A stretch of DNA of 50,020 nucleotides from Clostridia bacterium (GCA_017430225.1 JAFRNK010000108.1:1-50020); one strand, 5' to 3'. Shown: positions 1-8,087, numbered from the stretch's first letter. Made by a program: numbers and translations. Notes: a model not told the origin generated them from the letters alone.

Positions 1-5
1 TTCAT
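1..5 (-). CDS. Start of a further gene of the TetR operon (cut by window edge)
   Basis: Only the start codon (ATG read from 5 to 3) and the first bases of the next codon are inside the window. A GAGGAG Shine-Dalgarno lies at 13-18 with a 7-base spacer, and the kinase-like gene upstream ends at 25, so the operon very probably continues. Nothing can be said about the product. Confidence 0.5.
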
Positions 6-24
6 TTCAGCACTCCTCGTTTGT

Positions 25-612
25 TCATTCATGGCTGTTCAAGTACTCCTCGAATTCCGGCGTCCGTGACCAGTACCTGACGCCCCAGTTGTCAAAACTC
101 CATTCGTCCATATAATCGTTGCACTCGTAATCCACATACCAGAGCAGGCCGTCTTGGATCACGAAATTGGTCGGGAAATAATCGATGTTCAGGCCCGCGG
201 CTTTCGCCTGCGCCGCCATCTGACGAACCTGGTCGAGATAGGGTTCCGTACTGAGTCCGTCCCGAACGAGGTCAAAAACAGTCGGCCCTTCGATATATTC
301 CTTGACGACCCGCTCGGCAGCCGTATCAATGGCAATCTGTTCAGGGACGCGGATGCCCGCCTGTTTCAGCCGCTCATAATCCCTGGACTCAGCCTCGATC
401 TTGTTGCCGAAGGTGTAGTAATCGCAGGGTTCGTGATGGATCTGTTTGAGAACGGCCTGTTTTCCTTCACGTTCCGCGAAGTAGGAATACCCGCCTTTTC
501 CGTGTCCAAGGAGCCTCAGCAGGGTATATGCGCTGCCGTTGACCGTTACGCACGTACCAAGGCTTTCCGCGGTAAAACCCCTTTTGCAGTCCTTTTCAGC
601 CTCTGTGCTCAT
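25..612 (-). CDS. Small protein-kinase-like (RIO/Bud32-type) protein
   Basis: 195 residues with the layout of a minimal eukaryotic-type kinase fold. A glycine-rich loop lies at residues 36-43 (GHGKGGYS), the ATP-anchoring lysine is probably Lys56 (AVLK), a catalytic loop of the type DxxPxN is at 144-149, and a metal-binding DFG-like Asp161 follows in WYVDYE. Such short kinases resemble lipopolysaccharide-core, aminoglycoside or Bud32-like kinases; the substrate cannot be told. The start ATG overlaps the stop of the upstream flavoprotein gene as TGATG, which suggests translational coupling in the TetR operon. The kinase-like fold is seen in motifs; activity is inferred. Confidence 0.7.
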   Translation of the reverse strand: MSTEAEKDCKRGFTAESLGTCVTVNGSAYTLLRLLGHGKGGYSYFAEREGKQAVLKQIHHEPCDYYTFGNKIEAESRDYERLKQAGIRVPEQIAIDTAAERVVKEYIEGPTVFDLVRDGLSTEPYLDQVRQMAAQAKAAGLNIDYFPTNFVIQDGLLWYVDYECNDYMDEWSFDNWGVRYWSRTPEFEEYLNSHE

Positions 613-1295
613 CAGCCCGCTCCGTTCACATGCCGAATGTATTCCTCTTTGGGTATCATCGGGGTTTCCAGCGCCGCTACGGTCTCCTTCGACAGGGTGA
701 GTGTCGCCGCGTATTCCTCTCCCGCCTGCTCAAAGCGGCTGAGCAGGGGATCCGCGACAACGGCGGCTTCCGGGATATTCAGCAGGGGCGTTTCCGGCAC
801 GCAGACCATGTCCAGGCCGCCGAAGCAGACATTGCACATGGCCCTGAGCCCTTCAAAATTGCCGTCCCAGTTGGGGAATCCGCAGCCGCAGATCACCAGC
901 GTATGGATCCTGGAAAAATCCACCAGCGGCACATGACGAACCGTGCCGTCCGGTTCCTGGACCATCTTCATCCTCACCAGCGGGATTGTACGGTCCAGCA
1001 CGGCTTTCAGGTGGGAAGGCATACCATAGCAGTACAGCGGAAAGCTCCAGATGATCACATCCGCGTTGCGGTAGAGGTCCAGGATTCCGTTCTGGTCATC
1101 CTGGTATACGCAGTGCCCCTCCCCCTGCTGCCAGCAGCCGAAGCAGCCCCGGCAGGGAGCGATCTTTTTATCGATGACGTTGATGACGTTGACTTCATGT
1201 TCCTGCTTCTTATTCAGCCCTTTCAGGAATGCCTCCGTGAGACGCATCGTGTCGCTTTTCTTTTTCGGGCTGCCGTTCAATACCAGGATCCTCAT
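612..1295 (-). CDS. Iron-sulfur flavoprotein / NADPH-dependent FMN reductase family
   Basis: 227 residues. The start at 1295 is chosen because GGAGG precedes it, the product then begins with the flavodoxin-fold strand MRILVLNGSPKKKSD, and ATG overlaps the upstream PAP2 stop as ATGA; a longer reading frame to 1400 has no such support. The N-terminal GSPKKKSDT loop would bind FMN phosphate. Cysteines 48, 51, 54 and 62 form a compact C-x2-C-x2-C-x7-C motif like that holding a 4Fe-4S cluster in iron-sulfur flavoproteins. It probably transfers electrons or reduces small molecules in the cytoplasm; the substrate is unknown. Confidence 0.85.
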   Translation of the reverse strand: MRILVLNGSPKKKSDTMRLTEAFLKGLNKKQEHEVNVINVIDKKIAPCRGCFGCWQQGEGHCVYQDDQNGILDLYRNADVIIWSFPLYCYGMPSHLKAVLDRTIPLVRMKMVQEPDGTVRHVPLVDFSRIHTLVICGCGFPNWDGNFEGLRAMCNVCFGGLDMVCVPETPLLNIPEAAVVADPLLSRFEQAGEEYAATLTLSKETVAALETPMIPKEEYIRHVNGAG

Positions 1296-1972
1296 TGCTT
1301 TCCTCCGTTGTTTTTCTGATCGGCCGCCATGACCGTCGACCTGTACAGCATATACAGCCCAGCGCTCAGCAAAACTGCGCCGATGATGTCGGTCAGCCAA
1401 TGCACGCCGGCCACCAGCCTGCCGATGACCATGAATGCCGAGAACAGAACGGCGCAGACCGTCACCGCGGTCCTGACGCCTGCATGACCAACCCTCCTGT
1501 TGATCTGGAAAATCAGTGTCGGCATCACGCTGAGAACCAGCAGCGTCGTGGATGACGGATAGGACGCTTCCATGGCGCCTTCGATCAGGATAGGCCTGTA
1601 ATTGATCGGGATCATCTCAAAAACCAGGTAGCAGATGATCACAAGGATATAGTAGATGCCCAGCAGAATGATGTCCGGATCGACTTTCAGCAGGCTCCGC
1701 CGCCTGATCAGTTGGATGAGCCCCAGCAGGCCGAAACCGATGCATACCACGATCGGCACCAGCCCGAGCCAGTCCGTAGCCGTATAGATGCCCATGTGTA
1801 CGCCGGTCAGCTGATGGAACCAGGTGTTGACGCCGGCAAAGCCGACCTTCGTGCCGTTGACGCCTGCCGGCTGCACATCCACGGTCTGGATGAGGACGGT
1901 CCACAGGATAAATGCGAGGATCAGCGCAATCCCGATCGTGATTCCTTTTCTGCCTTTCGCTTTCATGTTCAT
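1292..1972 (-). CDS. PAP2 family membrane phosphatase
   Basis: 226 residues with about six hydrophobic segments. PAP2 signatures are readable: YRP at 125-127, a PSST segment at 139-142 in the place of the usual PSGH, and G-R-x5-H-x3-D with His191 and Asp195. Members dephosphorylate lipid phosphates such as undecaprenyl pyrophosphate or phosphatidate at the membrane. The loss of the PSGH histidine is notable and may affect catalysis or reflect a subfamily. ATG at 1972 is preceded by AAGGAGA; a second ATG two codons later is possible. The gene is coupled to the flavoprotein gene by an ATGA overlap. Confidence 0.82.
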   Translation of the reverse strand: MNMKAKGRKGITIGIALILAFILWTVLIQTVDVQPAGVNGTKVGFAGVNTWFHQLTGVHMGIYTATDWLGLVPIVVCIGFGLLGLIQLIRRRSLLKVDPDIILLGIYYILVIICYLVFEMIPINYRPILIEGAMEASYPSSTTLLVLSVMPTLIFQINRRVGHAGVRTAVTVCAVLFSAFMVIGRLVAGVHWLTDIIGAVLLSAGLYMLYRSTVMAADQKNNGGKQ

Positions 1973-2036
1973 TGTTTCGTTCTCCTTTATTTGTCTGTTT
2001 TTTGATTCTGTATCATTGATTCCTGCCGTCCGGCCG

Positions 2037-2693
2037 TCACGCTTCAGTGATCGTTTGCTGGGCCCAGGCGAAGAGCCGGCCGGAAAGGCTGTCGAAATCC
2101 GCTTCGCCATTCTGAAGCAGTTTAGTGTAGTCTGAAATGATCTCCCGCTCTTGTTCACCGGCGAAGCTGTCCAACTCCAGAAGCTGTCTGCAGAAACGCT
2201 TTGTGCGCCTGTAAACGGCAGCCCTGATGACGAAGGTCGCTGCCTTGTAAAGTCCCCTGAGGACTGAAACGTCCCGTTCGAACACCATATTGTGAACACA
2301 GCCATGATAGATGTTGCAGGCGCCAATCCTGATTGCCCGGTCGACAGCGTCCGCATCCACTTTTTCAAGGATCGGATCCAGGCTGCCCAGGACCGGTGTT
2401 GTATCATGGCAGAACTGGAAGAGGTCGGACGGTTCCCAGCACAGCAGTTCTTCCCGCCCGGAGAGGAACCCGCAGATGAGTTCCCGGTGCTCCAGACCAT
2501 CCAGCATGCCGCGATATGCCGCTATGTCCGCGGGGCTGAGCGCGTCCAGGATCACGACCATGTCAATGTCGCTGGTTTCGGTCGCTTCTCCCCTGCCGTA
2601 ACTGCCCTGCAGGCCGACAAACCAGAGCCGGTCGCCGAATGTCTCTTTCAGCGCTTTCATGCAGCTTTCCAGCCAGGAATCAATATCGATCAT
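2037..2693 (-). CDS. Nucleotidyltransferase-domain protein
   Basis: 218 residues. The start at 2693 follows AGGAGA at a good distance; the longer frame to 2795 would overlap the previous gene and lacks a ribosome site. The N-terminal half has the DNA-polymerase-beta-like nucleotidyltransferase signature: Gly30-Ser31 followed by S-D-I-D with Asp42 and Asp44 as metal ligands. The helical C-terminal half is like that of aminoglycoside adenylyltransferases and MNT/KNTase proteins. The likely reaction is transfer of a nucleotide to a small molecule or protein, but the target is unknown. It sits 74 bases after the P-loop kinase gene in the TetR operon. Confidence 0.75.
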   Translation of the reverse strand: MIDIDSWLESCMKALKETFGDRLWFVGLQGSYGRGEATETSDIDMVVILDALSPADIAAYRGMLDGLEHRELICGFLSGREELLCWEPSDLFQFCHDTTPVLGSLDPILEKVDADAVDRAIRIGACNIYHGCVHNMVFERDVSVLRGLYKAATFVIRAAVYRRTKRFCRQLLELDSFAGEQEREIISDYTKLLQNGEADFDSLSGRLFAWAQQTITEA

Positions 2694-2767
2694 CGTTTTC
2701 TCCTGTTTTTGCCGGGCGGATATTTTTCCGCCTGACGGTATGTACTCCCAATCCTTCCGCCGCCTGC

Positions 2768-3202
2768 TCAGGCGCGGCTCTTCAGGGCCTCGCACAGTGA
2801 AGCCGCGTCGCCCGATACCCCGTCAAAGCGATAGTCATAATCGCCGTCGTCGAAAATACCGTGCTTTTTCTCCAGCATTCTCGCCACAGGTTCAGGCAGG
2901 CTGCCATGCATCCTTTTCTTGAAACGTTCCTTGATGGTATCCAGGTCCGCGCTGACCAGGATCCGCACCGCGCCTTCCGGAAGCAGTTCCAGCAATTCCG
3001 GTTCGGAGATCACGTAAATGATATGATCCCCGGTAACCGCATTGAGGAGCTTTTCTCTGAACAGCGCAGCCGCTTCACTCTCTGATTTCGCCATCCTCAT
3101 ATAATCCTTGCCCGTGATAACCTCAGCATCGAGCGTGCCTTTGAGGCTGTCCGCAAGCGTGGATTTGCCGCTGCAGTTTTCCCCGATAATTCCAATCACC
3201 AT
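2768..3202 (-). CDS. Small P-loop kinase-like ATPase
   Basis: 144 residues beginning with a P-loop, GENCSGKST at residues 7-15, after a beta strand (MVIGIIG). Length and layout (Walker A, a mid-protein strand with IYVISEPE, a lid-like basic stretch KERFKKRMHG) fit an adenylate- or shikimate-kinase-like NMP kinase fold. The substrate is not recognised. AAGGAGA precedes the ATG. The gene lies 23 bases downstream of the DUF218 gene, so it is cotranscribed with it. Confidence 0.7.
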   Translation of the reverse strand: MVIGIIGENCSGKSTLADSLKGTLDAEVITGKDYMRMAKSESEAAALFREKLLNAVTGDHIIYVISEPELLELLPEGAVRILVSADLDTIKERFKKRMHGSLPEPVARMLEKKHGIFDDGDYDYRFDGVSGDAASLCEALKSRA

Positions 3203-3225
3203 GTCTGTTTCTCCTTATCCTCGTT

Positions 3226-4260
3226 TTATTTGATCATTGAAAACAATACCGGACTGATGAATACCAGATATCCAATCAGTGCCCAAATCATAAACTTCCG
3301 GGTCATGAAGATCGCGATAAACTCCCTGATCAGCGCGGACGGCCAGAAATAAAGCGCGACGTCCGCACCGATGCCGGTGCACTTCAGCCCGACTTCCCTG
3401 GCCAGCCGCAAACACCGGTAGATGTGGTAGTTGCTGGATACCAAAGCCGTTTTCTTTCCGCCCGTTCCCGCATCGATGATTGCTTTGGAATTCGTGAGGT
3501 TTTCCCGGGTCGTCGCCGAGCTGTCTTCCGGGATGATGTCCTCTTCCGGGATCCCGTGGCTGATCAGGTACTTCTTCATCGCTTCCGCTTCGCTCAGCTT
3601 CTCGTCGCTCCCCTGCCCGCCGCTGGGAATGATGATCGGCTTGACCTTACATTTCCGGTAGATATCGATCGCCTTGTCCACCCGGTTGGAGAGGAGCTTC
3701 GTCAGTCGTTCACCGCCGGCCAGCCCGCAGCCATGGATAATGACGTAATTGAAATTCATCCTGTGCGGCATGATCTGCATGAAGACGGTATATACGACGA
3801 AGCTCAGCATGAGGAAGCTGAAATAGAATACCGTAAACGAGATGAACAGCATCCAGCGGTCCGCCTTCCCGATGCTGATGAATTCAGACACATGGAATAC
3901 GTAAACCACCGTGGCGATTTCCCCGATCCCTACGATGATTCCCAGCGCCAGCGACAGGATATGCGCAAGGCAGAGTGATTCCCGCCGGATCATCTGGATT
4001 CCGTTGACGATCAGCAGGATGGGGACCATAAACAGGAAGAGCATCACGATCAGGAAACAGACCAGCAAAAACGTCGCCCTCGCTTCACCGGAGAAAAACC
4101 CGGAAACGAAAATCATGGTGACCATCAAAGCGATCATCAGCAGGATGCTGTTCAGATACCGCTGCGGCCTCAGGACCGTGAACGCAACGGTCACCGTCCA
4201 AATGGCCGCGAATACCGGTCCGATGGTCCTGAGGTTTTCAAGAATTGCATTCATCGTCAT
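3226..4260 (-). CDS. YdcF/ElyC/SanA-type (DUF218) membrane protein
   Basis: 344 residues. The N-terminal half holds several hydrophobic membrane segments. The C-terminal half (about 170-320) is a DUF218 domain: IIHGCGL, then a run with IIIPSGGQGSDE, EAMKKYL and SSATTRENLTNS, all typical of the family. DUF218 proteins are linked to envelope integrity and cell-wall precursor metabolism, but no reaction is firmly established. ATG at 4260 overlaps the TetR stop as ATGA, so translation is coupled to the regulator. A second in-frame ATG lies two codons downstream. Confidence 0.85.
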   Translation of the reverse strand: MTMNAILENLRTIGPVFAAIWTVTVAFTVLRPQRYLNSILLMIALMVTMIFVSGFFSGEARATFLLVCFLIVMLFLFMVPILLIVNGIQMIRRESLCLAHILSLALGIIVGIGEIATVVYVFHVSEFISIGKADRWMLFISFTVFYFSFLMLSFVVYTVFMQIMPHRMNFNYVIIHGCGLAGGERLTKLLSNRVDKAIDIYRKCKVKPIIIPSGGQGSDEKLSEAEAMKKYLISHGIPEEDIIPEDSSATTRENLTNSKAIIDAGTGGKKTALVSSNYHIYRCLRLAREVGLKCTGIGADVALYFWPSALIREFIAIFMTRKFMIWALIGYLVFISPVLFSMIK

Positions 4261-4877
4261 TTCACCAGCGCGCTGAACAGCGCGTCTTTGTCATAACGGC
4301 CTTCCGGCAGGCCGGGGATTTCTTTGTATGCTTTGCAGACGGACAAACTCACTTCCGCTCCGATCGCGAATATCTCTTCGTCCGTATAGGGGCAGTCGTC
4401 CGTGACGATCAGGGTGGCAATGCTGAACGCTACGAGCCAGATATCACGGAAGTACTTGTCGGCGGCTGCAGCATCCATTTTGTATATCCGCATGAGGGAA
4501 GGACGCGCCATTTCCTGGGAAAAGCGCAGCGCAGCGATCGCGCCGTCGGACGCCGCGCCGGGCCTGGTCAAAAAAAGCAGCTTGTAAAGCTCCCGTTCTT
4601 CTCGGGCGAAGCGGATGTACTGCTGCCAGATACCCAGAAAGGGAATCGGTCTGGTCAGCCCCTCCTCGATGTAGTCACGGTAAATGCCTTTCGCCAGTCC
4701 GTATACTTCGGCTTTCAGCTGTTCCATCGAATCGAACCAGGTGAAAATAGGCCGGGGTGACACCTTCAACGCCGCGGCGACCTCCCGCGCGGTGAGCGCT
4801 TCGATTCCCTTTTGCCTCGCTACGTTCAGCGCGGCGTTGACGATTTCTTCCTTCTGGTATTTCACTTTCGGAGGCAT
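4257..4877 (-). CDS. TetR/AcrR family transcriptional regulator
   Basis: 206 residues from the chosen ATG at 4877, which gives the usual TetR beginning (basic residues, then EEIVNAALNVARQKG). The helix-turn-helix lies at about residues 27-47 (LTAREVAAALKVSPRPIFTWF). The C-terminal ligand domain is of the WHG/TetR_C type common in Clostridia. An ATG at 4901 is an alternative start, but it would place translation nearly inside the operator. A 28-bp palindrome overlapping the promoter -10 box strongly suggests autorepression. The gene leads an operon of at least seven genes. The effector is unknown. Confidence 0.88.
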   Translation of the reverse strand: MPPKVKYQKEEIVNAALNVARQKGIEALTAREVAAALKVSPRPIFTWFDSMEQLKAEVYGLAKGIYRDYIEEGLTRPIPFLGIWQQYIRFAREERELYKLLFLTRPGAASDGAIAALRFSQEMARPSLMRIYKMDAAAADKYFRDIWLVAFSIATLIVTDDCPYTDEEIFAIGAEVSLSVCKAYKEIPGLPEGRYDKDALFSALVK

Positions 4878-4911
4878 GATGTACCGCCCTTTTCGTGTCA
4901 TCGGATGTTGC

Positions 4912-4939
4912 ATAACATACGTTGCGCAACGCATGTTAT
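4912..4939. promoter_or_regulatory. 28-bp palindromic operator, probable TetR site
   Basis: The two 14-base arms are centred between 4925 and 4926 and pair at 13 of 14 positions (left arm ATAACATACGTTGC, right arm GCAACGCATGTTAT). The palindrome overlaps two bases of the -10 box at 4938-4943 and covers the expected transcription start, so a bound dimer would block RNA polymerase. Assignment to the adjacent TetR protein is inferred from position. Confidence 0.8.
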
Positions 4940-4966
4940 TATATCTGTATCGGGGATCGCTGTCAA
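4938..4966 (-). promoter_or_regulatory. Consensus sigma-70 promoter of the TetR operon
   Basis: Read on the minus strand: TTGACA at 4966-4961, a 17-base spacer, and TATAAT at 4943-4938. Both hexamers match the consensus exactly. Transcription would start near 4931, within the operator. A promoter this strong next to a repressor site suggests tight repression with high output on induction. Confidence 0.85.
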
Positions 4967-5030
4967 GGGAGACTAAAACGAGTCCACGATTATTTTGTTA
5001 CAATTTTTTATCGAAATTGTTACAAAGTTA

Positions 5031-5060
5031 TTTACAATAATTCGTTTTTTTTGCTATAAT
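5031..5060 (+). promoter_or_regulatory. Promoter of the 5122 gene
   Basis: TTTACA at 5031-5036, 18-base spacer, TATAAT at 5055-5060. The region just upstream is AT-rich and has TTGTTACAA twice in direct orientation (near 4995 and 5018), which could be a regulator site or an UP-like element. Confidence 0.65.
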
Positions 5061-5121
5061 GATGGGTACGCAGGATGTACCGGCATCCGGATCATCCTCG
5101 CGAATTCTGGAGGACAGATCA

Positions 5122-6231
5122 ATGAGCGCGAAACGCAATCATTATACATCAACTCCGCTGATGCGGATGGATAAACACCCCAAGAGCGTCGAATGGGAAG
5201 AGGCGCCCGTGGTCCTGGAGCAGGACGTCACCCGCGTCCGGCACTATAAACTGCTGCAGGTGATCATGATCATCCTGCTGCCCATCGCTTTTATCGTGAC
5301 CCTGATCCTGGGCCAATCGTCGCTGAGCTGGGGATATGTGGGCGTCAGCATGTTCTTCGTGATGCTGATGTGGCTGCTGCGCGCCTTCGCGCAGAGCGCC
5401 CGCGCCAAGCTGACTCTCATCTACGTGCTGGCCGCGGCCGTTGTCGTGGTCAGGCTGATCGTGAGCACCCCCGGTTCCGTCGCGCAGCGCGTGGTCAGCC
5501 GGGTCGATTCGAGCGCCATTTTCAATTCCGGCAGCGCGCTGGATACCCCGACGCTTTCTGACTTCGAGGCGACCGACGCCGTCGAGACGCCCGAGCCCGT
5601 AGTGACCGAAGCGCCGCGTTCCGCGGCTGAAATGCGGCTGGACGAGTTCATGGAGTACTGGAAAACCGGCGACCGTGATTCCATGGTGAATCTTTGCAGC
5701 CCGTCCTGGGTGGACGCCACTGAATCGCCCAAGGGTGACCTCTTCCGCCTGACCGGTATGGTCACGCCCTCCGGGTACTATGTCGAGCGCGTGGACGGCA
5801 GCAATACCGACTCTTCCCGCGCAATCATGATGATCGCCTACATCACCAACCAGGACGGCACCACCACGGCCAAACGTTACCAGATCATGATGGTCCGCTC
5901 CAACGATACCTGGTATATCAATCCCAACTCGCTGAACGCCATCGGCACCGTCACCGAGGAAGACCAGCCCTTCGAACAGGTCAGGTCCAGCATCACGGAG
6001 GCCACGCCCTCCCCCACGCCCGCCCCGACGATCAACCCGTCGATGGTGCTGTATTACAACACCAACGGCGGCAAGAAATATCATGTCGATCCCTACTGCC
6101 CCGACGTCGGCAAGCAGTACCAGCCGCTGACCGGCACCTTCCTGTACGCCGAACTGGACGACGCGCAGTTCCGCACCCTGACGCGCTGCCGCAGGTGCAA
6201 CGCGCCGGAACGGATCACACCTATAAACTGA
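5122..6231 (+). CDS. Membrane protein with C-terminal Cys/His motif, function unknown
   Basis: 369 residues. ATG at 5122 is chosen because GGAGGA precedes it; the upstream frame to 5059 starts at the -10 box and cannot be translated. A soluble N-terminus is followed by three membrane segments at about 44-64, 70-88 and 96-114. Next comes a linker rich in Thr, Glu and Pro, a middle domain (about 190-295) resembling small lumazine-like/NTF2 folds in its pattern, and a Pro-rich spacer. The C-terminus has a His at about 318, a Cys at about 322 and a CRRC pair at 356-359, similar to the small Ada-like metal-binding motif found at the end of many Clostridial proteins. Function is not recognised. Confidence 0.75.
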   Translation: MSAKRNHYTSTPLMRMDKHPKSVEWEEAPVVLEQDVTRVRHYKLLQVIMIILLPIAFIVTLILGQSSLSWGYVGVSMFFVMLMWLLRAFAQSARAKLTLIYVLAAAVVVVRLIVSTPGSVAQRVVSRVDSSAIFNSGSALDTPTLSDFEATDAVETPEPVVTEAPRSAAEMRLDEFMEYWKTGDRDSMVNLCSPSWVDATESPKGDLFRLTGMVTPSGYYVERVDGSNTDSSRAIMMIAYITNQDGTTTAKRYQIMMVRSNDTWYINPNSLNAIGTVTEEDQPFEQVRSSITEATPSPTPAPTINPSMVLYYNTNGGKKYHVDPYCPDVGKQYQPLTGTFLYAELDDAQFRTLTRCRRCNAPERITPIN

Positions 6232-6260
6232 CAGGTAAAACCGCTGGCTGCTATAATAAC

Positions 6261-6328
6261 TATTTGAGTACCCTCATCCGACCTCACTGCGTTCGGCCAC
6301 CTTCCCCCGATATCGGGGGAAGGCTTTT
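6261..6328 (+). repeat. Left arm of a long imperfect inverted repeat (MITE-like)
   Basis: This arm pairs with 6458-6525. It contains CCCTCATCCG, a variable stem, and a perfect 24-base palindrome at 6300-6323 (CCTTCCCCCGAT and its complement) followed by CTTTT. On the plus strand the palindrome plus T-run can act as the terminator of the gene ending at 6231. Such CCCTCATCCG...TTCCCCCGA elements are dispersed in many Clostridial genomes (general knowledge). Confidence 0.75.
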
Positions 6329-6457
6329 GGTTTACGCTCTTTGAATTACACCATTTGTCTTATTGCTTCCGAGATTGTGAGGGAACCGATTGATCTGTTC
6401 ATGAATACAAGAAAAACGTTAATGCTCTGATACCGGCTCTCACATATTGGATGATGC

Positions 6458-6525
6458 AAAAAAGCCTTCCCCCGATCTCGGGGGAAGGTGGGCCGCAAAG
6501 CGGCCCGGATGAGGGCATTCAAATA
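6458..6525 (-). repeat. Right arm of the inverted repeat, also terminator of the symporter
   Basis: This is the reverse-complement copy of the left arm. The palindrome at 6465-6488 followed on the minus strand by a run of six T makes a good intrinsic terminator for the amino-acid symporter mRNA that ends at 6558. The roughly 130 bases between the arms hold no gene that can be supported. Confidence 0.75.
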
Positions 6526-6557
6526 CTTAAGTAACAACCCCTTCCAATCCCTGTATA

Positions 6558-8069
6558 TCATTCCTGATCCTCTCTCGCTTCCTGTTCTTTCTGGATTTCG
6601 GGGAAAGCAGAATACATGGGCTCCAGGTCGGGCTGCTCTTTCGTGATCTTCCTCGCGGAATAATTCTTCGTGATTTTCAGCACGAGCCCGCTCAAGCAGA
6701 CGACGCCGATCAGGTTGGGGATCGCCATCAGGCCGTTGAAGGTATCGCTCAGGTCGATCGCCAGGGAGACGTTCATGGTCGCGCTGATGACCACCATCGA
6801 AATGAAGATGATCTTGTACGCCAGCGTGGATTTGGTGCCGAACAGGTATTCCCAGGCCTTGGTGCCGTAATAACTCCAGCCCAGGATGGTCGTGAACGCG
6901 AACAGGCAGACAGCCACAGCCAGGAAGACGCCGCCGAAGGTGCCGAAGCTCTTGGCGAATGCTTCCGTCGCCAGGCCAAGCTTGGTCGTGCCGGAGATGG
7001 AAGCGCCGGTCTCCAGGTCGACCACGCCGGTGGTCAGAATGACCAGCGCGGTGCAGGTGCACACAATGATTGTGTCCGCGAAGACCTCAAAAATACCCCA
7101 CAGGCCCTGTACCACAGGCTCCTTCACATTGGACGCGGAATGCACCATGACCGAGGAGCCCAAGCCCGCCTCGTTGGAGAAAACACCGCGCTTGAAGCCC
7201 CAGGTCATGGCCTGCGCGATGACTGCGCCGCCCACGCCGCCGGCAGCGGACTTGAAGTTGAACGCGCCTGCGAAGATCGCGCCGAACGCCGCGGGCACCT
7301 TCGTGATATTCATGCAGATGATGATCAGGGAACCGATGACGAAAAACACTGCCATAAAGGGCACGATGCGCTCATTGGTCGTGGCGATGCGCTTCAGGCC
7401 GCCCAGGATGACTAGGGAAAGCAGCACGATCACCACCAGGCCGGTGACCAGATTGACGGTGCCGGTATCGCCAGGCAGCATCGTATTGATGCTCTCCGTG
7501 ATCGACGCCACCTGGCCCATATTGCCGATGCCGAAGGACGCGACAATCGCGAAAATGGAGAACAGGAACGCGAGCACCGGCCCGATGATCTTTCCGAACT
7601 TCATGCCACCCACGCCGTCCTTCAGGTAATACATGGCTCCGCCGCTCCATTCACCCTTCTCGTTGCGGCGGCGGAAATAGATGCCAAGCACGTTTTCGGA
7701 GTAGTTGGTCATCATGCCGACGATCGCGGCGATCCACATCCAGAACACGGCGCCGGGGCCGCCCATGGTGATCGCGTACGCCACACCGGCGATGTTTCCT
7801 GTGCCGATGGTCGCCGAAAGCGCCGTGCACAGCGCCTGTAACTGGGAAATGGAATGCCGGTCATGGCTGCTGCGGATGCCCTTTTCCTTTTTGAACAGCC
7901 CGCCGATCGTGTTCGACCACATGTGTCCGAAGCGGCGGAACTGGAAAAAGCCGGTCAGCAGCGTCATCAGGATGCCCGTGCCGATCAGCAGGACGAGGGC
8001 CGGGACCCCCCAGACCACACCGTTGATCTTGTCGTTGATGGATGCGATAGTTTGCGCGAAATCACTCAT
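6558..8069 (-). CDS. Sodium:alanine/glycine symporter (AGCS family)
   Basis: 503 residues, the normal length for the alanine-or-glycine:cation symporter family, with about ten hydrophobic helices. The family hallmark SALSATIGTGNIAGVA is at residues 83-98, followed by TMGGPGAVFWMW, and NEAGLGSS is found mid-protein. It would carry glycine or alanine across the membrane with sodium. A tandem glycine riboswitch and terminator precede it, which points to glycine as the substrate. The ribosome site is AAAGGGTGAG. The gene is single, with a terminator-forming repeat downstream. Confidence 0.95.
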   Translation of the reverse strand: MSDFAQTIASINDKINGVVWGVPALVLLIGTGILMTLLTGFFQFRRFGHMWSNTIGGLFKKEKGIRSSHDRHSISQLQALCTALSATIGTGNIAGVAYAITMGGPGAVFWMWIAAIVGMMTNYSENVLGIYFRRRNEKGEWSGGAMYYLKDGVGGMKFGKIIGPVLAFLFSIFAIVASFGIGNMGQVASITESINTMLPGDTGTVNLVTGLVVIVLLSLVILGGLKRIATTNERIVPFMAVFFVIGSLIIICMNITKVPAAFGAIFAGAFNFKSAAGGVGGAVIAQAMTWGFKRGVFSNEAGLGSSVMVHSASNVKEPVVQGLWGIFEVFADTIIVCTCTALVILTTGVVDLETGASISGTTKLGLATEAFAKSFGTFGGVFLAVAVCLFAFTTILGWSYYGTKAWEYLFGTKSTLAYKIIFISMVVISATMNVSLAIDLSDTFNGLMAIPNLIGVVCLSGLVLKITKNYSARKITKEQPDLEPMYSAFPEIQKEQEAREDQE

Positions 8070-8087
8070 AACAGCTCACCCTTTCAG

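Noticed and set aside
6329-6457. Transposase or cargo gene between the inverted repeat arms
   Set aside because: Only about 130 bases lie between the arms and no frame there has a ribosome site or recognisable content.
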